Shown one piece after another: positions 32,525-44,705 of a stretch of DNA of 64,000 nt. The notes below the pieces were generated by a model that was not told where the DNA came from, searched no databases, and worked only from the letters and a program-made list of their open reading frames with translations. The translations under genes and the position numbers were made by a program. The stretch comes from Tritrichomonas musculus (lineage: Eukaryota; Parabasalia; Tritrichomonadida; Tritrichomonadidae), in the NCBI GenBank assembly GCA_039105265.1, contig JAPFFF010000012.1:682001-746000 (forward strand), in the 5' to 3' direction. Position 1 is the first letter of the stretch; each line of letters opens with the position of its first letter.

Positions 32525-32925
32525 TTGCCACCGTGGTCGTCCTATGGGCGGCAATGTCGTCAATTCCAGATCTTCCGGATGAAATCGCGATATCTTTGTC
32601 CGGATGACGACTCGCCGCAGTTACAACCAGCCAGCTGCTAAGCATTGCTGATCGTGGTCTTGCTATGGGCGGCAATGTCGTCATTCCAGATCTTCCGGAT
32701 GAAATCGCGATATCTTTGTCCGGATGACGACTCGCCGCAGTTACAACCAGCTAGCTGCTAAGCATTGCTGATCGTGGTCTTGCTATGGGCGGCAATGTCG
32801 TCATTCCAGATCTTCCGGATGAAATCGTGATATCTTTGTCCGGATGACGACTCGCCGCAGTTACAACCAGCTAGCTGCTAAGCATTACTGATCGTGATCA
32901 TGCTATGGGCGGCAATGTCGTCATC
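32525..32925. repeat. Right inner array of 120-bp repeats, MULE copy 1
   Basis: Three units in the orientation opposite to the left arrays, directly upstream of the transposase promoter region, then about 100 bp of terminal-type sequence. Confidence 0.9.
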
Positions 32926-32968
32926 TCGGTTTCTTTGATTGGTTTAGTTCTATAAAAATGGCGCTTTT

Positions 32969-33100
32969 TCATGGTTTTATCTTAGTGAACTTTTTCAAAA
33001 CTTTACAAGAAAATTTTAGAACTTTATCTTTTAAAGAATTAGGTCTTTGCGTATGAGATAGATATTTCGCTGAATAATAAAGATTTTGGTCTTCTTCCAT
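32969..33100 (-). pseudogene. Second copy of the transposase 5' end, right arm, MULE copy 1
   Basis: ATG at 33100 with the same first 25 codons as the transposase, then a switch into terminal-repeat sequence, giving 43 codons. The promoter-like region up to about 33290 is also copied. It points the same way as the real gene and could act as an upstream promoter. Confidence 0.75.
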
Positions 33101-33296
33101 AAATATAAAAAGACCATAATTCTTTCAAAAAGTTATATATATTTATAAAAAAAAAAATTTAACAAATTTCTGAGAAGACTCAGAATATTTTAAATAAGCT
33201 TTATCAAAATAAAAAAATTAAAAAATCGTAATAATAATATTAAATAATCAATTTTGTTTGTTTTTTGTTTGTTTTATTTTCATCTTTTTATTGCCA

Positions 33297-34050
33297 CCGT
33301 GGTCGTCCTATGGGCGGCAATGTCGTCAATTCCAGATCTTCCGGATGAAATCGCGATATCTTTGTCCGGATGACGACTCGCCGCAGTTACAACCAGCCAG
33401 CTGCTAAGCATTACTGATCGTGGTCTTGCTATGGGCGGCAATGTCGTCATTCCAGATCTTCCGGATGAAATCGCGATATCTTTGTCCGGATGACGACTCG
33501 CCGCAGTTACAACCAGCTAGCTGCTAAGCATTGCTGATCGTGGTCTTGCTATGGGCGGCAATGTCGTCATTCCAGATCTTCCGGATGAAATCGCGATATC
33601 TTTGTCCGGATGACGACTCGCCGCAGTTACAACCAGCCAGCTGCTAAGCATTACTGATCGTGGTCTTGCTATGGGCGGCAATGTCGTCATTCCAGATCTT
33701 CCGGATGAAATCGCGATATCTTTGTCCGGATGACGACTCGCCGCAGTTACAACCAGCCAGCTGCTAAGCATTACTGATCGTGGTCTTGCTATGGGCGGCA
33801 ATGTCGTCATTCCAGATCTTCCGGATGAAATCGCGATATCTTTGTCCGGATGACGACTCGCCGCAGTTACAACCAGCTAGCTGCTAAGCATTGCTGATCG
33901 TGGTCTTGCTATGGGCGGCAATGTCGTCATTCCAGATCTTCCGGATGAAATCGTGATATCTTTGTCCGGATGACGACTCGCCGCAGTTACAACCAGCTAG
34001 CTGCTAAGCATTACTGATCGTGATCATGCTATGGGCGGCAATGTCGTCAT
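33297..34050. repeat. Right outer array of 120-bp repeats, MULE copy 1
   Basis: Six units, two more than in the left outer array, so the two arms have changed copy number. A 97-codon frame across it (33517-33810) is repetitive and not a gene. Confidence 0.9.
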
Positions 34051-37000
34051 CTCGGTTTCTTTGATTGGTTTAGTTCTATAAAAATGGCGCTTTTTCATGG
34101 TTTTATCTTAGTGAACTTTTTCAAAACTTTACAAGAAAATTTTAGAACTTTTTGTATGCCTTCTCAATTAACTCAAAAAGTCAGAATAACGAATTTTCCT
34201 CAGAAAAAAATGGTGTAACTTTTTCTATAGTTTGTCATTCCGCCTTATTAAAATGAGAAAAATTTTATTTAAATATTTATGTTCTCTTGAATTAACTTTG
34301 GTAACAATAATTTAATTACATTGAAATATAATATAAAATAAAAAAAATCATAGTTAATTAATTATAAAACGCAAAATGTTAGCTATAAAATTATAATTTT
34401 TAACGATTATTTAATTCAATTCTTATGAAAAGTTGATCTGTTGATTAATTAAATTTTAATAAAATATTGAGAGAATAAATATTTTTTCAACGGGTAATGC
34501 AACGATAAAAATATGTTACATGTTTTTATATAGGGATAATATAAAAATAATAAAAAATCAATATTTCAATATTATCAAATAATTGAGTATTTTTTTTTTT
34601 TTTTTGTTTTCTCAAAATACTGAATTAAAAATATTATTAAGTAAAAATATAATTTTTTTGCCGAAATTAAAGAATGATTCCATATAAATATAATAATTAT
34701 TTTATATTATTAATGCTATATATATTATAACAAATATTTTCTTGTTCCGAAAACTAATTGATATGAGTTCTTTTATCTGTGTTAAAGGCTATTTTATGAA
34801 TAATATTCATATGAATTTGTTATAATATCTTTTATAAAATAAATTTTGAGCAAAAATCTTATATAATAGTTTAAAAGGAATAAAAATAATTATGATAATT
34901 CAGTGAGTTTTCTAAAAATATCTTCACTAAGGCTCATTTAAATTTCAATAATTTAATTCCAATCTTTATTACCTGAAAACGGTATATAAGCCAAAAAAAA
35001 AAAAATCATTAATATAAATTTTCAATCTTAAAAAAAAAAAAAAAAAAAAAAATACATCATCAATAGCATCGATTGGAGCTAGTATTCTTAATAAATAAGA
35101 AAACTTCAATAAAATCGATTGTTCAAGTAATTCAAATTTATCATTTTGTTTGGAATTATCACAGGATTTATTTTTCAAAGAATACTTGTCCATCCCAGAA
35201 CTTTTTCTATTTATTTAACCAAATATGCAATCAAAAGAAACTCAAAAAACATATTGGTTTTCTATTTTTTTTATTTTTGAAGAATCAAAAGAAAAAATAT
35301 TTTTTAATTTTTATTATCTAGTTCAGTTTTTTTATTTTAACCTAAATATTTTTTCTTATAATTTGTTTTATTTAACAAGATAAAAGGAAAAAAAATATAT
35401 AATTATTTCTGAAAAATATTTTTCAGTTAATGTTTTTAGAATTCAATTAATTTCATTATTAAATTCTTTTATATTTGAAATACTTTAAAATAAATATTAA
35501 AGTTGATTTACACATAATTGAAATGTTTATCGATTATCGAAAAAATACTTAAAGCATTGAAAAAATAAACTATATTGAAAAGTTAAATAAAAATAAAACC
35601 CCATATATGTAAATTTTATTAATTAAATTACTATTAATATTTATTTTAAATAGTATTAATCTTTTAGAATTGAATTTATATATTATATTAATAGTTTCTC
35701 AATTTAATCGAAAAGAAATGAAAAAGATATTTAAAAAAAAATGTATTTTTATTTTCGAAATTTGAATACTAAACAAAATTTATCGTTATTAAGAAATTTC
35801 ATCAAAATTGTTCAATTTGAGCAAAAAATTTCTCAATTAGGATTCTATTTTTCCATATCAAAATGGTATCACAGTATGCTACATTGATTGACAATCAAAA
35901 TATATAGGCTTTACTCAAGAAAATCCAAAAAATGCAATCATATTTCTTTTTCTGATTCATTTATTAAAATTCCTGATATAACGAATTATTAGCGACATAT
36001 TAACTAGTATGATCATACCTTTTCTAAATGTTAAAATTGCTTCTTTCTAGAAGATCCAACTATATATATGAAAATAATTGAATTTTTTTCAATGGTACGA
36101 TATTCCAATATCATTTTCCAAATGAATATTTTATATTTATTTTCATAAATTATGTACATTAATTGGAAATCTTCGGGATTTTATATATTTTCAATATTGG
36201 TTCCATAAAATCAACAGATAAAAAAAATATGTCTTAAATTTTCGATAAAAAGTTCTCTTAATTTCATGTATGACAGTGATAGACCTACAAAACTACATTC
36301 ACTTTTATATATAATTAATGCATATTTTGAATATAAACTTTTTATTAGTAAATACTTATTCATTACATGATCCAAATATCTGATTTTTTCACTTTTTTAT
36401 GCAATCATTTTCTAACCATTTTATTGGTATGATCGAAAAATCTCGATGATTTCACGTTCATTAAAACATAATACACAACTAAAAATTCATTAGAAAATCC
36501 TGTGGGATTTGTTTTTTTGGGATTGATATAAGAGGAGCTTTGAAAATATTGAATACCTATAGAAATAAATTCAATGCATATTCAATACTTTCTGTGCAAA
36601 TTCAATTTTTTCAATTAAATTTAAATCCAACTTTATCCTTAAACTTCACAAATATAATAAATATAAATATCTTGTAAATATATAAATAAAATCCTAAAAT
36701 ATACTTTTAAATATTTATTATTATTATATTTATAAATTAATAATTGAGTAAAATATAAATTATCATACAAATTGGAGTGTATTTACCTTTACTATAACAA
36801 GAAATTTGTATTAAATACAAAAATTTTGTAAACAATACAAATATTTCGTATTAAAAACCAAATTTTCGTAACACATACAAAACTTTCGTAACAGATACAA
36901 AATTTCGTTATAGATAAAAAAATTTTGTTATAGATGATTTTTTTTTGTTTTAGATAAAAAAATTTCGTCACATATACTATTTTTTTGTTACAAATACTAA

Positions 37001-37515
37001 TTATTGGTTATTAATAAATGATTTTTGTATCAATAACATATTTTTTGTTATTGATATAAAATTTTATTATAGAAAATTAAAATGATGACATATTGGGCCC
37101 TAAGCAAAAAGTTATATAAATGAAAACAAAAAATGTTAAAACGTTTTGATCAAAAAATAATAATAATAAAAAGATTACAATACAAACATTTTTAAGAATA
37201 ATAGAAAAAGTAGAGTCATATAAGTGTGTTTGTATTTAGAGGTAGATTCATTGCCATAAAGCCGCATTTGTTGTGATATGCTTAGACTCTATCCAATATA
37301 TTTATAATATAAAAATAATATATAGTAGCTTGAAATAGCCAATATGATTATCAAAAAAATAGCTCATAATCATGTTGTATCGTTTCATATTTGTTACCAA
37401 TTGATAGTAAATAGCTGTTTGTTCCAATTTTTTTCCGAAAAATTACTATTGTGATTCATTCATAGCAATAAAATGAATGAATTTGCTTGATTTGTTGCCT
37501 CAAAAGATGTTTTTT

Positions 37516-39636
37516 TCACATTAGGACTTTTTGATTATAATTATAAAGAATTACCAGACTAATAATTATAACTATCAGTACCAAAATTTTCATCATTCCG
37601 CCTTTTGGGCATTCCTTGAAGATATTGATGTTTACCATTTCTTTAACATCGGTTAATGCTTTTGCGGTATTAGAAAATAGCGCTTCATTATTTTTTTTAA
37701 AATTTTCTTCATCCGCTTTATGAGAATTAATTTCAAAGATCTCTTCTTCATTCAATTCTTCAATCAATTTTGACGATTCCAGCTCAGTTGAGTTTTGTTT
37801 ATCATAATGAATATGAGTATCATCTAATTTGATTTCCCGAGTGGCAATAGCTGAACCTAAAGGAGGAGAAACCTTACCTTCTTTATCTTGAGATTCTGAA
37901 TCATTTTTTTCTATTAATTTACTTTTTACAAAATTTTTCTGGTCTCTCATCATTTCTTCACCAGAATAACGAGGCTTTTGTGGCTTTGTAATTTTGTCGC
38001 CGCTATTACTTGTCATACATTTTTCTTTATTACCTTGAAAATGAATATTTTGTAGCCTCATCATGTCTTCAACAGTAAAGCAAGTCCTTTCACGCGTTGG
38101 AACTAATTCGCTGAGTGAAATATTTGACCTTCTTTTAATTAGCCTTTTGTTATTATTAGAATTATCATCGTCTGTATATTCTCTTGATGAAGCTGTAGCA
38201 GCCAAGGCAATAATTGCTGAAGAAGAAGCAGCAATGGCGGCTTTCTTTTGTTCTCTAATAAGATCTTCAATTGTTCGGCTTCCACTAAGTCCGCTTTGAT
38301 GAGATGTTCTGTTTATCTCACTGGCTTCGGCAAGGCTAATTGGTCCAACTTCATTATCGCTGTCGTAGTCATATTCATCGTCATCATCAGGTGGATTAAG
38401 GTTAATGATTTTGCTATTTAGCCCGCCATATGATTTAACAAAATTGTTGAGTGAAATTCCATGTGAGTTGTTTGGGAATGAAACTTGATTTGGCATTCCT
38501 GCATAAAGATTGTGCATAGTTCCGCTAGGCTGAGGAAAGTGTATATTTAAGTTATTTGTCGTTGATCTAATATTTGTATCATTGTTGAATACATTTTGTG
38601 GTTTGGTATCTGAGATTATTTCATCAATATTGTTTCCATTTTCAGCTTCTTCTTCGTATTCTTCTTCGTATTCGAATACTTCTTCCATCTCGCCAGTTAC
38701 ATCATCTTCGTCTTCAATAACTGTCATGAGACTCGGTTTTTTGCCAACAAATTCGCCCGAATTGTTCTTTCCATGTTGGCGTGATTCAGTCAGTGATAAT
38801 CGTGTATTTTTGTGATTTGTAGAATTAACTTCAGCATCTATTTTAGATTCACTTTGACTGAGTAAAAATAGATTTGTTGATGCTTTGGAACCAAATGCCA
38901 TTCCTAAAGGAATTTCATTATCTTCTTCGTATGATTCTGCATTTGAATCAGATTCATTGTCAGCTACTGGTATCGAATTTGTCTTCTTATCATATAAACT
39001 GTGTTCTTGATTATAATTAAATTTTCCGATTTTTGAATCATTTGCAAACTGCTCGTTATCAATGGTATAATCAAGAAATGAAGGGTTACTTTGTGAATCT
39101 TCATTTTGAATTGAGGTCATCTTCGATATGCCAGAAAACGAATTTGTATTATTATTATTTATATTGGAAATAGGAGTTCCAACTAGGTCACTCATATCCG
39201 TTTCTTTATGTATAAATGTTTCATCATCCGATAAATGTTTTGCAGACTTTGAAATATGATGAAGGTTATTGTTTGTAGGGCGTAAGTTAGTGTTATTCGA
39301 ATTTGCTAAGAAACTATTTTGTAATCTGTCTACCGAGAAATATGATTGAGTCTCAGCGTCATTAATGAGCTCTTTATGTAAATTGAATGAATCATCTTCA
39401 ATCAACGGAGCTGAAGCAGACGATGAATGCTTACTGGGGTGGCAATTTTTTATCATTTGATTGGTATCTGATGGCTTTGGCTCGTTTTCGATCTCGTATA
39501 AACGATTTTGGAATTCTTCTTCGTAACTTTGAAAAAGATTCAGCATTGTAACTTTTTGTTCTCCTTCGTCGTTAGAAGGTGGAAAATTAGGCTGAAATGA
39601 TGTATGATGAGTATCATTACTGCTTTGGAAAAGCAT
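37516..39636 (-). CDS. Acidic tail-anchored membrane protein, 706 aa (unit 2)
   Basis: Residue-for-residue identical to the gene at 22801-24921: disordered acidic chain, three IEDLIREQ-like repeats and a C-terminal membrane anchor. Both copies keep full upstream DNA, so gene dosage would be doubled if the duplication is real. Confidence 0.8.
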   Translation of the reverse strand: MLFQSSNDTHHTSFQPNFPPSNDEGEQKVTMLNLFQSYEEEFQNRLYEIENEPKPSDTNQMIKNCHPSKHSSSASAPLIEDDSFNLHKELINDAETQSYFSVDRLQNSFLANSNNTNLRPTNNNLHHISKSAKHLSDDETFIHKETDMSDLVGTPISNINNNNTNSFSGISKMTSIQNEDSQSNPSFLDYTIDNEQFANDSKIGKFNYNQEHSLYDKKTNSIPVADNESDSNAESYEEDNEIPLGMAFGSKASTNLFLLSQSESKIDAEVNSTNHKNTRLSLTESRQHGKNNSGEFVGKKPSLMTVIEDEDDVTGEMEEVFEYEEEYEEEAENGNNIDEIISDTKPQNVFNNDTNIRSTTNNLNIHFPQPSGTMHNLYAGMPNQVSFPNNSHGISLNNFVKSYGGLNSKIINLNPPDDDDEYDYDSDNEVGPISLAEASEINRTSHQSGLSGSRTIEDLIREQKKAAIAASSSAIIALAATASSREYTDDDNSNNNKRLIKRRSNISLSELVPTRERTCFTVEDMMRLQNIHFQGNKEKCMTSNSGDKITKPQKPRYSGEEMMRDQKNFVKSKLIEKNDSESQDKEGKVSPPLGSAIATREIKLDDTHIHYDKQNSTELESSKLIEELNEEEIFEINSHKADEENFKKNNEALFSNTAKALTDVKEMVNINIFKECPKGGMMKILVLIVIIISLVILYNYNQKVLM

Positions 39637-40795
39637 GATTTCAGTCTAAAAGTATATGAGGTCTAAAATTAAATTTAATAAACCAATCAAAAAAAACTTT
39701 TCATAGGTTGTTTGGAATCAAAAGTGAAAAAAATTATTTTGATACTCAATTTTCAAAAAGGGATAATATTAATTTCATTCAATTTTCAATTCATTTTATC
39801 TCTAAAAATTAAATAATAAAATACTCAAAAATAATAATTTATTAAAATAGTAATTTATTAACAAAAAAAACCTGATTTCATATGGTTTTTATTTTGCAGT
39901 AATATTACAAAATCATTGTTTAAAAATAATGAATTGAATCAATTCGAATCTAAGGTGAAAAAGATTTTATGACCTTTTTTCTGATTTATTGAAAAGTGAA
40001 TTGAATTGTAATTAACGGTTTTGATATAAAAAAGTATAATCATTTGAAATCATTTGGAATTGATCAATAAAGCATATGTTTTATTTTAGATGAAATAATT
40101 TTCACTTTTTTTTTCTCAAAAATAAAAAAACTTTTTGAAAGCATTTCACAAAAAAAAACTACTTTTGATAACAAATACAATTTATTGTTTTTCAAATGAT
40201 GAGTAGGTTATAACTTATTTTAATATTTGTTTTTAAAAATGTTTAATGGAAATATAAAAAATGATGTTTCAATCACAAGGTTTTTGTAAATAATTAAATA
40301 TTGAATAAACTCATAGAATAGAATTGTGAATATTATATCTTTTTATTTGCATAAAATAGTGGTTATTTTCAATATTGAATGCTCATTAAAAAACAAATTC
40401 AATTTTTTGAGTGATATGTTAACTTATTTGTATTAAGATGATTAAAAGAAAAAAATAGACTTATAAAAAAATATGAATTGATTATTAATTATATTAATCT
40501 TTGCCTGCTAACTTAGAATTTTGGAGGGTTGCATATATTGTATGAAATACAAATCATGAGTATAGCAAGTTAAATGCTTCCTACTTGTGTTATTGGTTTT
40601 AGGTAAATTATAATGTTTAAGTAAATAAACAATATTCAAAATATTTAGATATTTATATGATATAATACCTACATATTTTTACTTGAAAACTAAAAATTCT
40701 AGCATCATTTGCATTAATTTGTTTGTTTTTTATAGCAAAATCATTTAACATAACAATTACGATAGAAATTCATTATTTTCCATGATTCATCATTA

Positions 40796-40804
40796 ACTTT
40801 TTGA
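40796..40804 (+). promoter_or_regulatory. ACTTTTTGA motif upstream of the 75-aa gene (unit 2)
   Basis: Unit 2 counterpart of the motif at 26081, same distance from the ATG. Confidence 0.4.
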
Positions 40805-40826
40805 AAAAATAAACGGTTCTATATTA

Positions 40827-41054
40827 ATGACTGATTTGCCTCCAATTGCAAATTTTATTTCAAATTGTTTATTAATTTTACTTGTTATTACATTTATTTA
40901 TGCATTGAATATTCGTTTCAATACAAAAGAATCGCCAAATGATAATGAGCCCAACTTTCATGACGAACAAAAAAATATGAAAAATTATGCATCAATTAAT
41001 ATCGCTTTAGAGCCTCAAGAAGATCAAAAACCTCGACTACGTCAAAATATTTGA
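40827..41054 (+). CDS. Small single-pass membrane protein, 75 aa (unit 2)
   Basis: Identical to the gene at 26112-26339: N-terminal hydrophobic helix and polar cytosolic-type tail. No family recognised. Confidence 0.65.
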   Translation: MTDLPPIANFISNCLLILLVITFIYALNIRFNTKESPNDNEPNFHDEQKNMKNYASINIALEPQEDQKPRLRQNI

Positions 41055-41882
41055 TTTTGAATTCGGATTTTTTTTTTTTTTTTATCTGGAAACGTTAATG
41101 ATAATTTCATTTAATATTTATTTATCATTCAGCGCATTAATTTATTTTAATTTAATTTATCCGTAAGATGTCAAATAAATATTAGTAAAGGCTTATGTCC
41201 GCATTGCATCTGTAACCCTTTTGGTCGTAGCCATAATAGACAATTGCCGTTTTCAAGTTCATAGTTTACACAAAACCGCATTTGACGATAATCGTATTTG
41301 ATCGAAGATATTAATAATTTTTTGCGAAATATAATTTAATTACAAAATGATTTTTTTGATGATTATCAATTTTTGAATTGATTAGCAATAATTGAATTAG
41401 CATTTGATGATATGAAATAAAATAAAAAATAATAAGGAAATCAAGAATTCTTTTCAAATTTAAAAAAGAACAATTAAAATGAAAATTGTAAAAAATATTT
41501 TTTGGCTCTCTCTTTTTGTATTTAACGGCTCAAATTAATGTTATATTGCGTGAAATAGAAGTTTAAGAAAGAATATATATAATTTAAGGAAATTTTTTAA
41601 ATTGTTAATTGGCTATAATAATAATGATCGACTATTATTTATAAAACCAAAGAATAATACGATTGTGTTTCTGCAATATTCATGATGAATCCTTTATATT
41701 TACATGTGATTTATATTTTTTAATTAATTATCATAAAGTTGATACAAAAATGGTTAATTTATTAGTATTTAAAAAGAATCGATATTATATCAAAGAAAAC
41801 AATAAAATAAAGTAATAAAAATTTGGTATTCTTATGTAAAATATTGCATTTTTATTTCATGAAATAATTGTTAAAAAAAAAA

Positions 41883-41955
41883 CGTGCCACCCAGGACTCG
41901 AACCTAGAATCTCATGCTCCGTAGGCACACGCCTTATCCATTGGGCCAGTGGCAC
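41883..41955 (-). tRNA. tRNA-Arg (ACG) (unit 2)
   Basis: Identical to the tRNA at 27168-27240, including stems, anticodon ACG and the T-run terminator. Confidence 0.95.
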
Positions 41956-42070
41956 TTCTGAACTTAGGCTCAGAAGATATTCCAAGTGCTTTTTCTTCTA
42001 TATTTCACCTTCTTTTGTTGCTTCTATCTAATTAAATAAAAAAGATTAGAATTATTGATCAATAGAAACA

Positions 42071-43012
42071 TTATTTTTTCACGGTCTTTTTTGAAATGTA
42101 TTCAATCATTGCATCAACTTTGTGCAAATTTGTTTGGGGAAAGTAAACTTGCTTATTTGCAAATAAATCAAAAATCTGATTAAACGAAGGCCTATTCTCT
42201 GGATCCTTATCCCAGCATGATTGAATTAGTTTCTTGAAAGAAGCAGAAATATTTGAAGGCATATTTGGTCTTTTGTTTTGAATTACAACAGCAGTCATTA
42301 TTGCTAGAGGATCCATGTTTCTAAACGGAATTGATTCTGTTGCCATTTCCCAAAGTAAAACGCCATATTCATAAACATCTACTTTATTTGTATAATCTTC
42401 AATGCCATCATACATTTCTGGCGCCATCCATCCAGGAGTTCCGATTATTTTTGCTTCAAATTTTGATTCTGTGTCAACTTTTTGAATTAAATCGTTAATT
42501 TCTTTTTGATCACTTTTGATTAATGATAACCCAAAATCGCTGATTTTGGGTAAATGATTTTCATCGAGAAGAATATTTGATGATTTAAGATCACGGTGGA
42601 TGATGTTAGCTTGATGAACGGATACCATTCCATATGCAATGCCCATTGCAATTAATGTTTTTTGCGAATTATCAAGTCTTGGAGACCTCGGCTTATGAGA
42701 TAAAGCATCAAAAAGAGTTCCACAATCTGCATATTCTGTTTCAATACAAAAAGGGAAAGAATCTGAATATCCAAGTAATTTGATAACAAACATATTATTA
42801 ATTTGCGAAAGCGATAATAGTTCACTATAAAAATAAATTTTATCTTTCCCAGTAAGTTCTTCGGCATTCAAAACTTTAAGTGCACTTTTTTTTTCAGTTG
42901 TTATATGCTTTGCCAAAAAGACTTCTCCATAGCCACCTTTCCCAATAGTTTTTTCCTTTTGGAAATCAGAAAAAGAAACTTTTGGAAACTGAATTAAAAA
43001 TTGATTTTCCAT
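42071..43012 (-). CDS. TKL-type protein kinase, 313 aa (unit 2)
   Basis: Identical to the kinase at 27356-28297, with all catalytic motifs intact (IGKGGYGEV, HRDLKSSN, DFG, GTPGWMAPE). The MULE copy 2 left end is again 185 bp upstream of the ATG. Confidence 0.93.
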   Translation of the reverse strand: MENQFLIQFPKVSFSDFQKEKTIGKGGYGEVFLAKHITTEKKSALKVLNAEELTGKDKIYFYSELLSLSQINNMFVIKLLGYSDSFPFCIETEYADCGTLFDALSHKPRSPRLDNSQKTLIAMGIAYGMVSVHQANIIHRDLKSSNILLDENHLPKISDFGLSLIKSDQKEINDLIQKVDTESKFEAKIIGTPGWMAPEMYDGIEDYTNKVDVYEYGVLLWEMATESIPFRNMDPLAIMTAVVIQNKRPNMPSNISASFKKLIQSCWDKDPENRPSFNQIFDLFANKQVYFPQTNLHKVDAMIEYISKKTVKK

Positions 43013-43392
43013 TTGAATTTACAATAACAAAATTGAATAATTTTAACAATTCAAAAGTTTTATGAATATCTTCATTTTTAATCATTCTATTTTTAAAAAT
43101 ATTTTGTTTTTAAATCTTAAATTTCCATATATATATATATATATATTGATGATGAAATAATGGAATTCTATTACAAAAGAAAATAAAATAAAATAATGGC
43201 GAAGTGACAAACTATAGAAAAAGTTACACCATTTTTTTCTGAGGAAAATTCGTTATTCTGACTTTTTGAGTTAATTGAGAAGGCATACAAAAAGTTCTAA
43301 AATTTTCTTGTAAAGTTTTGAAAAAGTTCACTAAGATAAAACCATGAAAAAGCGCCATTTTTATAGAACTAAACCAATCAAAGAAACCGAGA

Positions 43393-43904
43393 TGACGACA
43401 TTGCCGCCCATAGCATGATCACGATCAGTAATGCTTAGCAGCTAGCTGGTTGTAACTGCGGCGAGTCGTCATCCGGACAAAGATATCACGATTTCATCCG
43501 GAAGATCTGGAATGACGACATTGCCGCCCATAGCAAGACCACGATCAGCAATGCTTAGCAGCTAGCTGGTTGTAACTGCGGCGAGTCGTCATCCGGACAA
43601 AGATATCGCGATTTCATCCGGAAGATCTGGAATGACGACATTGCCGCCCATAGCAAGACCACGATCAGTAATGCTTAGCAGCTGGCTGGTTGTAACTGCG
43701 GCGAGTCGTCATCCGGACAAAGATATCGCGATTTCATCCGGAAGATCTGGAATGACGACATTGCCGCCCATAGCAAGACCACGATCAGCAATGCTTAGCA
43801 GCTAGCTGGTTGTAACTGCGGCGAGTCGTCATCCGGACAAAGATATCGCGATTTCATCCGGAAGATCTGGAATGACGACATTGCCGCCCATAGCAAGACC
43901 ACGG
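43393..43904. repeat. Left outer 120-bp array, MULE copy 2
   Basis: Same array as at 28678, but the first unit reads GATATCACG where copy 1 reads GATATCGCG. The ACG form matches the outermost units of the right arms. Confidence 0.9.
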
Positions 43905-44100
43905 TGGCAATAAAAAGATGAAAATAAAACAAACAAAAAACAAACAAAATTGATTATTTAATATTATTATTACGATTTTTTAATTTTTTTATTTTGATAA
44001 AGCTTATTTAAAATATTCTGAGTCTTCTCAGAAATTTGTTAAATTTTTTTTTTTATAAATATATATAACTTTTTGAAAGAATTATGGTCTTTTTATATTT

Positions 44101-44232
44101 ATGGAAGAAGACCAAAATCTTTATTATTCAGCGAAATATCTATCTCATACGCAAAGACCTAATTCTTTAAAAGATAAAGTTCTAAAATTTTCTTGTAAAG
44201 TTTTGAAAAAGTTCACTAAGATAAAACCATGA
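44101..44232 (+). pseudogene. Inverted copy of the transposase 5' end, left arm, MULE copy 2
   Basis: Same 43-codon frame as at 29386, starting with the first 25 transposase codons. Confidence 0.75.
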
Positions 44233-44279
44233 AAAAGCGCCATTTTTATAGAACTAAACCAATCAAAGAAACCGAGATG

Positions 44280-44550
44280 ACGACATTGCCGCCCATAGCA
44301 TGATCACGATCAGTAATGCTTAGCAGCTAGCTGGTTGTAACTGCGGCGAGTCGTCATCCGGACAAAGATATCGCGATTTCATCCGGAAGATCTGGAATGA
44401 CGACATTGCCGCCCATAGCAAGACCACGATCAGTAATGCTTAGCAGCTGGCTGGTTGTAACTGCGGCGAGTCGTCATCCGGACAAAGATATCGCGATTTC
44501 ATCCGGAAGATCTGGAATTGACGATATTGCCGCCCATAGGACGACCACGG
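44280..44550. repeat. Left inner 120-bp array, MULE copy 2
   Basis: Two units and a partial one. It differs from copy 1 at two substitutions (GATATCGCG for GATATTGCG, and CAGTAATG for CAGCAATG). Confidence 0.85.
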
Positions 44551-44705
44551 TGGCAATAAAAAGATGAAAATAAAACAAACAAAAAACAAACAAAATTGAT
44601 TATTTAATATTATTGTGATTTTTTATTTTTTATTTTTATTTTTTTTTTTTTTTTTTTTTTTTGATAAAGCTTATTTAAAATATTCTGAGTCTTCTCAGAA
44701 ATTTG

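Larger units (their letters stand above)
19530..34244 (+). repeat. 14.7-kb direct tandem duplication, unit 1
   Basis: Bases 19530-34244 recur at 34245-48958 with near-perfect identity. All encoded proteins are identical. The few differences seen lie in the left arm of the MULE: a T-run of 25 versus 24, and substitutions at about 28773, 29656 and 29720. The unit holds the 706-aa gene, the 75-aa gene, tRNA-Arg, the TKL kinase and one MULE. The unit's right boundary is the last base of the MULE. Confidence 0.9.
28483..34244 (-). mobile_element. MULE DNA transposon, copy 1 (5,762 bp), mismatched flanks
   Basis: Terminal inverted repeats begin GGCGAAGTGACAAACTATAG on the left and, on the opposite strand of the right end, GGCGGAATGACAAACTATAG; the outermost arms match for about 195 bp. 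Inside each arm come 120-bp GC-rich tandem repeats, a copy of the transposase promoter and first 25 codons, a copy of the inner terminal repeat, and a second array. The central gene is a MULE transposase. The left flank is TAAAATAAT (28474-28482), but the right flank is TTATTAAAA, the start of unit 2. So this copy lacks a matching 9-bp target duplication and is probably a recombinant. The transposase frame is intact. Confidence 0.9.

Noticed and set aside
33517-33810. 97-codon frame in the MULE array (also 48231-48524)
   Set aside because: The peptide repeats every 40 residues because the DNA repeats every 120 bp; no start context or independent support.
28678-34050. CRISPR-like array
   Set aside because: Units are contiguous 120-bp tandem copies without unique spacers, in a eukaryotic transposon.
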